Source: Pseudomonas sp. B28(2017) (GTDB lineage Bacteria > Pseudomonadota > Gammaproteobacteria > Pseudomonadales > Pseudomonadaceae). Taken from it: a DNA stretch of 64,000 nucleotides. A program made the position numbers and the translations under genes. The notes under the pieces were generated by a model. It was not told the DNA's origin, ran no database searches, and saw only the letters and a program-made list of their open reading frames with translations. Where the stretch lies: NCBI RefSeq assembly GCF_002113025.1, contig NZ_NEJH01000002.1:124001-188000 (forward strand). The letters are read 5' to 3'. This document shows positions 39,548 through 47,937 of this stretch, in pieces (the first letter of the stretch is position 1; every line of letters starts with the position of its first letter).

Positions 39548-41602
39548 ATGCCCCTATCCGCCAACACTTGCGACGCTCCGATTGCCCACAAGGCTGATGG
39601 CTCCGACCCGTATGCCTGGCTGCAAGAGCGTGACACCGACGCAGTGATCGACTACCTGAAAGCCGAAAACCGCTATCAGGAGGCGCAGACCGCCGACCAG
39701 GCCGGACTGCGCGAAACCCTGTTCGAGGAGATCAAGGGGCGGATTCTCGAGACCGATTTGTCCCTGCCCTCGCCCTGGGGACCGTATCTGTACTACACCC
39801 GCACCATGGCGGGCGATGAGTACGCCCGGCACTACCGCTGCCCGCGTCCGGCCGATGACAGCCTGACCCTCGACGAAAGCCGCGAACAACTGCTGCTGGA
39901 CCCGAACGAATTGGCCAATGGCGGCTTCTTTTCCCTGGGGGCGTTCAGCATCAGCCCGGATCATCAGCGCCTGGCCTACAGCGTCGACTCCAGTGGCGAC
40001 GAAATTTACACGCTGTTCGTGAAGGAACTGTCCGACGGCCGCGTCAGCGAGCTGGAGTTCCAGGACTGTGACGGCAGCATGACCTGGGCCAACGACAGCC
40101 TGACACTGTTCTTTGGCGAACTGGACGACACCCATCGCCCGCACAAGCTGTATCGCTATCGACTTGACGGCACGGCGGCCGAAGAAGTGTTCCATGAGCC
40201 GGACGGTCGCTTCTTCATGCATTGCTACCGTTCAAGCTCCGAGCAGCAATTGCTGCTGTCCGTGGGCAGCAAGACCACCAGCGAAGTCTGGGTCCTCGAT
40301 GCCTCCCAGCCCCAGCAGGCGTTCACCTGCCTGGCACCACGGGTCGAAGATCATGAGTATGACGTCGACCACGGCGTACTCGACGGTCAATGGACCTGGT
40401 TCATTCGCAGCAACCGTGACGGTATCAATTTCGCCTTGTACACGACCGTCGATACCGGCGCCGCGCCGACCGAAACCGACTGGAAGAACCTGATCCCCCA
40501 CAGCGACACAGTGATGATCGACGGCATCAGCCTGAACACCGGGGCCATGACCCTGAGCCTGCGGGTCGGTGGCTTGCCGGTCATTGAGGTTCACCCACAA
40601 GGCCTGGCACCTTATCGCGTGCAACTGCCAGATGCGGCCTATAGCCTGCATGTGCAAAACAGCCTGGAATTCGAAAGCGAGCGGATTCGCCTGCGCTACG
40701 AAGCGTTGAACCGTCCGGCGCAAATCCGCCAACTGGACCTGGCCTCTGGCGAGCAGAAAGTCCTCAAGCAAACCCCGGTGCTCGGCCCGTTCGATGCCGA
40801 CGACTACGTCAGCCAGCGTCTGTGGGCAACCGCGCCGGACGGCACGCAAGTGCCCATCAGCCTGGTGATCAAGCGCACAGACCTGGGCAAACCCGTGCCG
40901 CTGTACCTCTACGGCTATGGCGCCTATGGCGAAAGCCTCGACCCATGGTTTTCCCATGCGCGCCTGAGCCTGCTGGATCGCGGTATGGCGTTTGCCATTG
41001 CCCACGTGCGTGGCGGAGGCGAACTGGGGGAAGCCTGGTATCGCGCCGGCAAGCAGGAGCACAAGCACAACACCTTCAGTGACTTTATCGCCTGCGCCGA
41101 GCACCTGATCGCCCAAGGCTTTACCACTGCACCGCAGCTGGCGATCAGCGGCGGCAGCGCCGGTGGCTTGCTGATCGGCGCGGTACTCAATCAACGACCG
41201 GAGCTGTTCGGCGCCGCCATCGCCGAGGTGCCGTTCGTCGACGTACTCAACACCATGCTCGACCCTGACCTGCCATTGACCGTGACGGAATACGACGAAT
41301 GGGGCAACCCTGAAGAGACGGACGTGCATGATCGGATCAAGGCCTACGCCCCGTACGAAAACGTCACCGCGCAAGCCTATCCGGCGACCCTGGTGATCGC
41401 CGGTTACAACGACAGCCGTGTGCAGTATTGGGAAGCCGCCAAGTGGGTGGCGAAACTGCGCGCGACCAAAACCGACAGCAACCCGCTACTGCTCAAGACT
41501 GAACTGGGTGCCGGGCATGGCGGGATGAGCGGTCGATATCAGGGGTTGCGTGACGTAGCACTCGAATATGCATTCTTGTTCAAGGTTTTGGGCATTGCCT
41601 GA
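39548..41602 (+). CDS. ptrB: Oligopeptidase B (S9 family)
   Basis: ATG 39548 (MPLSANTCDAPIAHKADG) gives 684 residues; the open frame upstream lacks homology. The N-terminal 380 residues form a beta-propeller. The C-terminal hydrolase has the nucleophile elbow SGGSAGGLLIGAV, the acid in AGYNDSRVQYWE and the histidine in LGAGHGGMSGR. Oligopeptidase B cleaves short peptides after Arg or Lys in the cytoplasm. Length and motif order are normal. A REPIN follows the gene. Confidence 0.93.
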   Translation: MPLSANTCDAPIAHKADGSDPYAWLQERDTDAVIDYLKAENRYQEAQTADQAGLRETLFEEIKGRILETDLSLPSPWGPYLYYTRTMAGDEYARHYRCPRPADDSLTLDESREQLLLDPNELANGGFFSLGAFSISPDHQRLAYSVDSSGDEIYTLFVKELSDGRVSELEFQDCDGSMTWANDSLTLFFGELDDTHRPHKLYRYRLDGTAAEEVFHEPDGRFFMHCYRSSSEQQLLLSVGSKTTSEVWVLDASQPQQAFTCLAPRVEDHEYDVDHGVLDGQWTWFIRSNRDGINFALYTTVDTGAAPTETDWKNLIPHSDTVMIDGISLNTGAMTLSLRVGGLPVIEVHPQGLAPYRVQLPDAAYSLHVQNSLEFESERIRLRYEALNRPAQIRQLDLASGEQKVLKQTPVLGPFDADDYVSQRLWATAPDGTQVPISLVIKRTDLGKPVPLYLYGYGAYGESLDPWFSHARLSLLDRGMAFAIAHVRGGGELGEAWYRAGKQEHKHNTFSDFIACAEHLIAQGFTTAPQLAISGGSAGGLLIGAVLNQRPELFGAAIAEVPFVDVLNTMLDPDLPLTVTEYDEWGNPEETDVHDRIKAYAPYENVTAQAYPATLVIAGYNDSRVQYWEAAKWVAKLRATKTDSNPLLLKTELGAGHGGMSGRYQGLRDVALEYAFLFKVLGIA

Positions 41603-41668
41603 GGAACCTGGCGCGGTGTGCCGGTCATAATTGCGTACAAGGCAGGCCGATACACTGCATATCCCCCT

Positions 41669-41757
41669 GTGCGAGCGAGCCTGCTCGCAAAAGCGGTGGC
41701 ACATTCAATACCTCTATTGGCTGTGACAACCCATTCGCGAGCAGGCTCGCTCCCACA
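41669..41757. repeat. REPIN (two inverted REP elements)
   Basis: GAGCGAGCCTGCTCGC and the inverted GCGAGCAGGCTCGCTCCCACA flank about 45 bases. Same family as the elements at 27250 and 53593. It lies between ptrB and the cyclic-nucleotide-binding gene. Confidence 0.9.
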
Positions 41758-41796
41758 CCCCGGAACAACAGACACAACAATAAAGACCGTGACGAC

Positions 41797-42270
41797 ATGT
41801 CTGAATCAACTTTTCTGAACAACGAAATTCGCGACTGGCTGATGGATTGCGGCCTGTTCAATCAACTGCTGCCGGCGGACTTCGCCGCGGCTTCGGGCTA
41901 CTTCAGTATCAGCACCATTGCCCAGGGCGAGGAGATCTTCCAGGAGGGCGATGCCGGAAGTTTCATGTGCATCATCCATACCGGTCAGGTGGCGGTGCAG
42001 AAAACCTCCGCTGACGGGCAACGAGTCACCATCGCCACGTTGCGCAGCGGCCGTTCGTTCGGCGAAATGGCCGTACTCGATGGCGAACGGCGCTCGGCCA
42101 GTTGCGTGGCCGCCAGCAACTGCCAGTTGCTCAACCTGGGCAAGGACTCACTGGAAAAGATGCTCAACGACGCACCGAAAATCGCCGCCAAGATCATCCG
42201 CGCCCTCGCCGTGTCCCTTTCCAAACGCCTGCGCATGGCCGACGGCCAACTGCTTTCGCAGCAGGTCTAG
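41797..42270 (+). CDS. Cyclic nucleotide-binding domain protein without DNA-binding domain
   Basis: A 157-residue protein consisting of one cNMP-binding domain: GEEIFQEGDAGSFMCIIHTG and the phosphate-binding cassette FGEMAVLDGERRSASC. The C-terminal helices end in SKRLRMADGQLL. The helix-turn-helix of Crp is absent. It may bind cAMP, or act as a stand-alone sensor. It converges on the next gene, the two stop codons overlapping. Confidence 0.85.
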   Translation: MSESTFLNNEIRDWLMDCGLFNQLLPADFAAASGYFSISTIAQGEEIFQEGDAGSFMCIIHTGQVAVQKTSADGQRVTIATLRSGRSFGEMAVLDGERRSASCVAASNCQLLNLGKDSLEKMLNDAPKIAAKIIRALAVSLSKRLRMADGQLLSQQV

Positions 42271-42557
42271 CCACCCGGCGACTTGATTTTCGGCGGATTG
42301 GGCTCCAGGCCCGGTATCGGCTGGTCCTTGGTCGGCGGGCTCGGCATTTCAATCGGCACCAACGGCGGACCGCTACTGCCGGGGCCGACTTTAGGTAAAG
42401 GCGCCGGGCTGATTTGCGGGTACGGCGTGGGCGTCGCGGTGCCGGGCGAACCGGGTATTGGCGCGGGGCTTACGGGAATCGATTGCAACTGTTGAGCCTG
42501 CACTTCAGTTATCGAGAGCGCAGCCAGGGCAATGGCCGTTAGAATAGTGCGCTTCAT
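42267..42557 (-). CDS. Small proline-rich exported protein
   Basis: ATG 42557 (MKRTILTAIALAALSITEVQA) gives a signal peptide with the cleavage site after VQA. The remaining 75 residues are rich in Pro, Gly and Ser (PGSPGTATPTPYPQIS) with no fold or family that I recognise. Likely a disordered periplasmic protein. Its stop overlaps that of the convergent cNMP-binding gene. Confidence 0.6.
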   Translation of the reverse strand: MKRTILTAIALAALSITEVQAQQLQSIPVSPAPIPGSPGTATPTPYPQISPAPLPKVGPGSSGPPLVPIEMPSPPTKDQPIPGLEPNPPKIKSPGG

Positions 42558-42652
42558 CAATGGCTCCGTTGGCCTTGTCGTCATAAACAGGCTACTCCCA
42601 ACTGTGTCTGTTTGCCCTCCCCTGTGCAGCCAATTTTCTTCAAGTGAGCCCC

Positions 42653-43339
42653 ATGAAACGTTTCGTTCTGCTGGACACCACCCCCATTCCTGAAAACGGC
42701 GGTGCCCTGTGCCTGTTCGAATACGGCGAGGATTTCGTCATCAAGATCCAGGGTGGCGATGGCGGACAATTGATGAACACGCGCATGCATGGCTCCGAAG
42801 ATGCCCTGGCCGAGATCCCATGTCGCAAAGTCGCCGGTCGACCGGACTCACGGGTGCTCATCGGTGGCCTGGGCATGGGTTTCACCCTCGCTTCGGCGCT
42901 CAAGCACCTGGGCAAGACCGCCGAAGTGGTGGTCGCCGAACTGGTCCCCGGTGTCGTTGAGTGGAACCGTGGACCGCTGGGCGAGAAGGCTGGCAATCCG
43001 CTGCTCGACCCGCGGACGGTGATTCGCATGGAGGACGTGGCAAAAGTCCTGCAAGCCGAACCCCAGGGCTTCGATGCCATCATGCTCGACGTCGACAACG
43101 GCCCCGAAGGCCTGACCCAGAGGGCCAATAGCTGGCTGTACTCCGCCGCAGGACTGAGCGCCTGCGCCAGGGCCATGCGCCCCAAAGGTGTACTGGCGGT
43201 CTGGTCGGCCAGCGCCGACCGGCAGTTTTCCGACAAACTGAAGAAAGCCGGCTTCAAGGCTGACGAAGTGCAGGTCTTCGCCCATGGCAACAAGGGCACC
43301 CGCCACACCATCTGGATTGCCGAGAAGCTCAAGGGCTGA
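42653..43339 (+). CDS. Spermidine synthase-like Rossmann methyltransferase-fold protein
   Basis: ATG 42653 (MKRFVLLDTTPIPENGG) gives 228 residues. VLIGGLGMGFTLASALKHL and VVVAELVPGVVEWNRG match the SAM/dcSAM-binding site of the SpeE family, and DAIMLDVDNGPEG takes the place of the catalytic aspartate region. The N-terminal beta-domain of true spermidine synthases is shortened and the gatekeeping aspartates are not clearly present, so substrate and reaction are uncertain. Confidence 0.75.
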   Translation: MKRFVLLDTTPIPENGGALCLFEYGEDFVIKIQGGDGGQLMNTRMHGSEDALAEIPCRKVAGRPDSRVLIGGLGMGFTLASALKHLGKTAEVVVAELVPGVVEWNRGPLGEKAGNPLLDPRTVIRMEDVAKVLQAEPQGFDAIMLDVDNGPEGLTQRANSWLYSAAGLSACARAMRPKGVLAVWSASADRQFSDKLKKAGFKADEVQVFAHGNKGTRHTIWIAEKLKG

Positions 43340-43388
43340 GCTAAACTTCGCTTAATACCGTCATTAGTCTTTCTGCAAAGGTGAACCC

Positions 43389-43760
43389 ATGAGTTCGTCC
43401 ACCCCGACCAACACGTCCAAGCTGGATCGCATCCTCGCCGACAACCAGCGTGACAAGGAAATGGGCTACCGCGACAAGGCCCTGAAGATGTACCCGCATG
43501 TCTGTGGCCGCTGCGCCCGTGAGTTCTCCGGCAAGCGCCTGAGCGAACTGACGGTGCACCACCGCGACCACAACCACGACAACAACCCGCAGGACGGCTC
43601 GAACTGGGAGTTGTTGTGCCTGTACTGCCACGATAACGAGCACTCGCGTTATACCGACCAGCAGTATTTCGACGAAGGCTCCCTCAGCACGCCGAAGATC
43701 GCCAAGGCCACGCACAATCCGTTTGCTGCGTTGGCGGGGTTGATGAAAAAAGAAGACTGA
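43389..43760 (+). CDS. yajD: YajD-type HNH nuclease family protein
   Basis: A 123-residue HNH endonuclease-like protein. The zinc cysteines are in HVCGRCAREF and CLYCHDNEH, and the HNH core is LTVHHRDHNHDNN followed by GSNWELLC. It is conserved in gammaproteobacteria with unknown target. It marks the left boundary of the accessory island, whose last gene ends 36 bases downstream on the other strand. Confidence 0.88.
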   Translation: MSSSTPTNTSKLDRILADNQRDKEMGYRDKALKMYPHVCGRCAREFSGKRLSELTVHHRDHNHDNNPQDGSNWELLCLYCHDNEHSRYTDQQYFDEGSLSTPKIAKATHNPFAALAGLMKKED

Positions 43761-43796
43761 GCTCTTTCGCCTCACAGAAAGGCACGCCCCCAGCGT

Positions 43797-44366
43797 TTAC
43801 TTGGGCGATGATTTGAAAACGAGACTGACCCGCAACATGGGGCAAATCCTGCTGGGGGAGCTGGCGCGGTGAAGAATGCACCCTGGGAATATAACAATGC
43901 GCCCCGGCAGAGGGGCCACTGACTTTATGATTTCCCCGCTTTCATCGTAAAACAGAAGCTCCGCCCCCCAGTCTTGTTGCCAGTCGTCATGAGCAAAGTA
44001 AATCGAAGACAGATAGTCCGCTCGGCTACTGTCTTTATGCGCATACCCTTCCGTGCCGTAGGTATGTCCATTGGCGTACGCCCTGAGCAGTTTTTGCGGT
44101 GAACCAATTGCCGCTTCGATCTGTAGCCATAGCGCACTGACCGATTGTAGCCCCTGCCTGTCGGCTAAAACGGGGGCGCTGTCCGTCTCACTACTGGTAT
44201 CGCCACCGGCGAAGTGCGAGTGCCAAAAAAAATAGTTATCATTTTGAACATTAGAACGCCAGCCGTACTGCCAGATCGGCTTTTTGGCCAGTGAGCTCAA
44301 CTGACTTGCCAATTCGGTCGATATGATCCTGTCGTAGATTTTTACATCGTCGGCACCCAGCCTCAT
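43797..44366 (-). CDS. 2OG-Fe(II) oxygenase of the peptide island
   Basis: ATG 44366 (MRLGADDVKIYDRII), with AGGGAG upstream, gives 189 residues. It has a prolyl-4-hydroxylase-like double-stranded beta-helix core: YAHKDSSRADYLSSIYFA carries the HxD iron ligands, LHRASS the distal histidine, and RVSLVFK the arginine that binds 2-oxoglutarate. It is the last gene of the island and 10 bases from the gene upstream, so it probably hydroxylates or otherwise oxidises the island product or its precursor peptide. No close family member is recognised. Confidence 0.75.
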   Translation of the reverse strand: MRLGADDVKIYDRIISTELASQLSSLAKKPIWQYGWRSNVQNDNYFFWHSHFAGGDTSSETDSAPVLADRQGLQSVSALWLQIEAAIGSPQKLLRAYANGHTYGTEGYAHKDSSRADYLSSIYFAHDDWQQDWGAELLFYDESGEIIKSVAPLPGRIVIFPGCILHRASSPSRICPMLRVSLVFKSSPK

Positions 44367-44376
44367 CTCAATCTCC

Positions 44377-44943
44377 CTATCCAATCCATAACACATATTC
44401 AATATTTAAACCGCCGTACGCTTCAGTGCTCGGGCGTTCATGACCATGACTGGCAAAACTGCCGAATCCACCCTCTACGGCAATGACACTGAGTTGTTGA
44501 GCCATGAACCCCGCGCTCAACCAGTTCACCCGCTTATCCGATTCAGCTGAGCATGTCGACATAAACAAAAACAACAAAGCATACCTTCCGACATCGACTT
44601 CATCTTCGAGTGATTTCTGTAACTGCTGGAATATCACTTCATTCGATGAGACATGAACAATATGCAGTTGTGCATCACAATACTGTTCTATCAATGCCAA
44701 GCAACGACGTTTTACTTCATCGATGCACCGGCTGTTCGATTCGCAGCCCAACCGCTCACGTGAAGTTTTACGCTGCAACCATGAACGTTCACATACATCG
44801 CTCATTCGTCGAGTCAGTTGCATAAAATCCCTGACACTCAACGTACGCTCGTCTCGCCAGCAACTGTAAATAATCGAGTACAGCGGCATATCTAGCGCAA
44901 TAAATCCAGCTGTCGCTTCGTCCAGCTTTATCAGGTTATACAC
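44377..44943 (-). CDS. Diverged nitroreductase-fold protein (island enzyme D)
   Basis: GTG 44943 is chosen because AAGGAG lies six bases upstream (188 residues). I see no close family match, but two segments align with the nitroreductase-like protein at 46897: WRDERTLSVRDFMQLTRRM with its RRSHRQFKALPLKVDEFLEI, and DKRVNWLSAGFMAQQLSVIA with its DKALRNLFIEAGRIMHMHV. The FMN-binding arginines are reduced, so catalysis is doubtful. It follows enzyme C by 10 bases and may be its non-catalytic partner. Confidence 0.55.
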   Translation of the reverse strand: MYNLIKLDEATAGFIALDMPLYSIIYSCWRDERTLSVRDFMQLTRRMSDVCERSWLQRKTSRERLGCESNSRCIDEVKRRCLALIEQYCDAQLHIVHVSSNEVIFQQLQKSLEDEVDVGRYALLFLFMSTCSAESDKRVNWLSAGFMAQQLSVIAVEGGFGSFASHGHERPSTEAYGGLNIEYVLWIG

Positions 44944-44953
44944 GCGCCACTCC

Positions 44954-45703
44954 TTATAGCGTGATGATCGCAATGGATGAGCAGCAATAATTCATGATTG
45001 GTTTAAAATCGCTCAACTCAAGCGACACTGGCGTTATATCCCTGACCTGCAGCGCATGAAATAATGCCGCTATTGAATGGCCTAACTCGATATAAAGCGC
45101 GCTGAGACTTCTTACGTCACGATAACGTTCGGCCAGCCGCTCGAAGTCACATTGAACGACCAGTTTCCCTGGTCGTTCATCGACTATCGCGGCGTCGTGT
45201 ATTGCAAAAAACTGGTCATGGTATGAGTCATAAAGAAAACAATGACCGTGAATATCCGTATAGCAACACTCCAAAGAATGTACCGCGCCATTAGAGGGAT
45301 AGACGCGCCGGACACCTGGCCCCAGATCCTTGATGGCCCACGGTGTGATCGCGTTATTCCGGAAAACAAATCGAATGGCCTCGAACACAGAATCCCGATC
45401 AGCTGGGTCATTGGCTTCTTCAACCGGGGGGGAACGCCGGAGTCGAGGCTTACCGAACAATACGGATTGGGCTCGCATTCGTTGATTGATAACGGTTTTT
45501 CCCCCATTAGAATAGTGGGTTCTGCGGCGCTCACATTCATAGATCGCGCCAGCCATCAGATTTGCACTCTGCGCCGAGCTGTCGAAACCTTCGCCCGCCA
45601 GCCGCTCCAGCAAACGCTCATTTTGTGAAAACAGCAGCCGTCCCGTATCAGTGTCATACCTGTACAGAGATTTTTTTGACTCAAACAAAGCATCGATTAT
45701 CAT
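44954..45703 (-). CDS. SagB/nitroreductase-like protein (island enzyme C)
   Basis: A 249-residue protein. VRRVYPSNGAVHSLECCY corresponds to the PSGGGRHPVEAY motif of the SagB-like enzyme at 47927, and FERLAERYRDVRSLSALYIELGH corresponds to its WERNMFRYREPRTFRSVHLDAGH, with the same spacing. So it is a shortened paralogue lacking the N-terminal 90 residues. The motif glycines have changed (PSNGAVH), so flavin binding is uncertain. Its ATG lies 23 bases inside the exporter gene's end. Confidence 0.65.
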   Translation of the reverse strand: MIIDALFESKKSLYRYDTDTGRLLFSQNERLLERLAGEGFDSSAQSANLMAGAIYECERRRTHYSNGGKTVINQRMRAQSVLFGKPRLRRSPPVEEANDPADRDSVFEAIRFVFRNNAITPWAIKDLGPGVRRVYPSNGAVHSLECCYTDIHGHCFLYDSYHDQFFAIHDAAIVDERPGKLVVQCDFERLAERYRDVRSLSALYIELGHSIAALFHALQVRDITPVSLELSDFKPIMNYCCSSIAIITL

Positions 45704-46910
45704 CCAGAAAAATCCTTTTCCTGTACAAGTAATACATCAACAACAGCCTTACCATGTAACTGATGCCCACGAAATGGATGATTTGCGCCGCCCCAACATA
45801 GCCAAAATAGATCAACGCACTTAAAGGTACGAAATACAAACCTAATAACCACTTATTGGCGGACGAGATAACACTATTCATCGCTTTCAGCCGAAACACT
45901 CCATTCAGCGAGATAACAATGGCCATGGCTGGGTAGTAAGCCAGCGCCACCAGTGAATGAACGAATTGCCCCCTCGACATTTGATTTGTCAAAATACCGA
46001 CGATCAATGTCAGGCCGAACGGAACAAACCAAGTGACCTTGAACGTATAACCAATCGCCTTAGAAAACAGCGTAGCGTCTTGCGCTGAATAATGACGAAT
46101 GATCAACACCGCAGCACGCGCACAAATCATCCAGCAGGCCATCTGAAACGCAAAGGGGATGCGAAAATCGGCAAAATCTTCGGGAGCTATCTTGAACGCT
46201 ACGACACTCAACAATAAACCAGACAGAGAAATACTGGCCACCGTGGACAGTTCCGGCAGGACAATCCCTCTGATCTTCATACAGAATTTCAACGAGGGTT
46301 TTATCGATTTAATGTTGATACTTGTGGAGCCCATGATTATCGAAACACCGATCACAAATAACGCCAGATCGATTGCCAGCATCCCCAAGCCTGCCACGAC
46401 ATAAGAAAAACCGACCCCGCTCAGCCAGAGCGCCAAATAAAGTCCGATATTGCATAACCACACACCTATCTGCAGCCAGAATACTGTCCGGCCATACCCC
46501 AACAACATTAAATAAGCCTGATTGAGTGAAGCAAATACCAGTACGCAGACAGACACCATTCGTAGAAACAGAAAAACCAGCAAACCTTCGTTGTGGCGAC
46601 TCTCCTCGACCATATTTAGTGAAATCACTATATACACAATGGAAATGACGGCTCCGATAACTATCAGTGCTCCAGCACATTTAATATATGCGCGATGCCT
46701 TGATGCTTTTGAAAGTTGCAAAAAGGCGATCACCCAAGGCGATGCAAACGGTATCAACGCGGACATAATGTCTATGTTCACGCTCAACACACCAAACTGA
46801 CCAGGAAACGCGACGCTCATCAACATCAGCACGCTGATACCTTTGATGACATCCACCGCCCCTGTGATGACAAAAAAAACATCGCTGAGGAAATCGTCAC
46901 GCTTCAGCAT
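45681..46910 (-). CDS. MATE/MOP-like 12-TM exporter of the peptide island
   Basis: ATG 46910 (MLKRDDFLSDVFFVITG) gives 409 residues with about twelve membrane segments and few charged loops. The overall pattern and early GAVDVIKGISVLMLMSV resemble MOP-superfamily flippases (MATE or Wzx type) more than ABC or MFS proteins. There is no peptidase domain. Within the island it is the only membrane protein, so it most likely exports the modified product. It overlaps the nitroreductase B stop by 14 bases. The substrate is inferred from context only. Confidence 0.7.
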   Translation of the reverse strand: MLKRDDFLSDVFFVITGAVDVIKGISVLMLMSVAFPGQFGVLSVNIDIMSALIPFASPWVIAFLQLSKASRHRAYIKCAGALIVIGAVISIVYIVISLNMVEESRHNEGLLVFLFLRMVSVCVLVFASLNQAYLMLLGYGRTVFWLQIGVWLCNIGLYLALWLSGVGFSYVVAGLGMLAIDLALFVIGVSIIMGSTSINIKSIKPSLKFCMKIRGIVLPELSTVASISLSGLLLSVVAFKIAPEDFADFRIPFAFQMACWMICARAAVLIIRHYSAQDATLFSKAIGYTFKVTWFVPFGLTLIVGILTNQMSRGQFVHSLVALAYYPAMAIVISLNGVFRLKAMNSVISSANKWLLGLYFVPLSALIYFGYVGAAQIIHFVGISYMVRLLLMYYLYRKRIFLDDNRCFV

Positions 46911-47937
46911 TTCTGCTTCCGACTTTCCCCATCGTTGCCGTGTACATGGGAATCTCCTCGCTGGCCAGATCAATGCCCAGGACTGCTCGAAGTTCATCAT
47001 CTCTAGTCGCCGGGGTGGTGACGCCCTGCACATTGAATTCGCTGCACGCGTTGACATGCATGTGCATGATTCTTCCGGCTTCGATAAACAGGTTTCTCAA
47101 GGCTTTATCATGTCGGTAGCGCCAGGCATAGGCGCTGGGTGTCGCGGTTAACACTAGCGTGTAATTGGCGGTCCTGGGAGCGACCATACCCCAGATGATG
47201 CGGGACATTGACTCTCTGAAATCACCCTCTTTGATCAGCCCGACGCACTGTTTGTCGAGATCGAGAAAGTAAACACCTGGGGGCAGACCGACAACGTCAT
47301 ACACCGTGACATACACGGAAAATGCCGCGCCGAAATTCTTGGTGTATTTCAAGCGACTGCCTTCCAGACGCCGGCACATGTCCAGTGTTTCCAGTAATCG
47401 CGATACTGAGTGCGACAATATTTCTAGAAACTCATCAACTTTAAGAGGGAGTGCCTTGAACTGCCGATGACTCCTGCGCTTGAGTGCTTTTTCTGCAAAG
47501 CCAGGGATCCAGTCGTTACTGGCTGAAGCTATTTTTCTCAGCGCAAGAACGAGTTGAACGCTGTCGATAAATGCTGGAACTTTCGGTGCCGGGCACAATG
47601 ACGCCGACTCATATTCAAGGTATTTTTTTTCAAGGATCTTCACCCGATCCTTATCATCATCTACGTACTTGATGGTTCGGGACAACAAGTAGAAAGGAAT
47701 ACACGTTTCCCATCCTCTGTCAGACCAATGCTCGATACTTTCCGAGTTAATCAGGGTATCCGTTGCCGGAGTATTTTCATTTCGTGCGTTAGCCATCCGG
47801 GCAGCATGATCGTGACGTCTGAAAAAAGAAGGGGCGACCTCGAAACTTCTACCACTGCTTAAGTCGCTAAACTCTAGAATATTGTCATGGTTTTTGGCGA
47901 ATGAAATATAAGCGTTTTTCAGGCTTTCATGCTGCAT
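46897..47937 (-). CDS. Nitroreductase-like flavoprotein (island enzyme B)
   Basis: ATG 47937 (MQHESLKNAYISFAKNH) gives 346 residues. The N-terminal 150 residues are unassigned. The nitroreductase part starts with LKRRSHRQFKALPLKVDEF (the R-S-x-R-x-F FMN contact) and includes YVTVYDVVGLPPGVYFLD, IEAGRIMHMHVNACSEF and the C-terminal MYTATMGKVG. These features match SagB/McbC-type dehydrogenases that oxidise peptide heterocycles. It overlaps enzyme A by 11 bases, suggesting a heteromeric complex. Confidence 0.75.
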   Translation of the reverse strand: MQHESLKNAYISFAKNHDNILEFSDLSSGRSFEVAPSFFRRHDHAARMANARNENTPATDTLINSESIEHWSDRGWETCIPFYLLSRTIKYVDDDKDRVKILEKKYLEYESASLCPAPKVPAFIDSVQLVLALRKIASASNDWIPGFAEKALKRRSHRQFKALPLKVDEFLEILSHSVSRLLETLDMCRRLEGSRLKYTKNFGAAFSVYVTVYDVVGLPPGVYFLDLDKQCVGLIKEGDFRESMSRIIWGMVAPRTANYTLVLTATPSAYAWRYRHDKALRNLFIEAGRIMHMHVNACSEFNVQGVTTPATRDDELRAVLGIDLASEEIPMYTATMGKVGSRNAEA

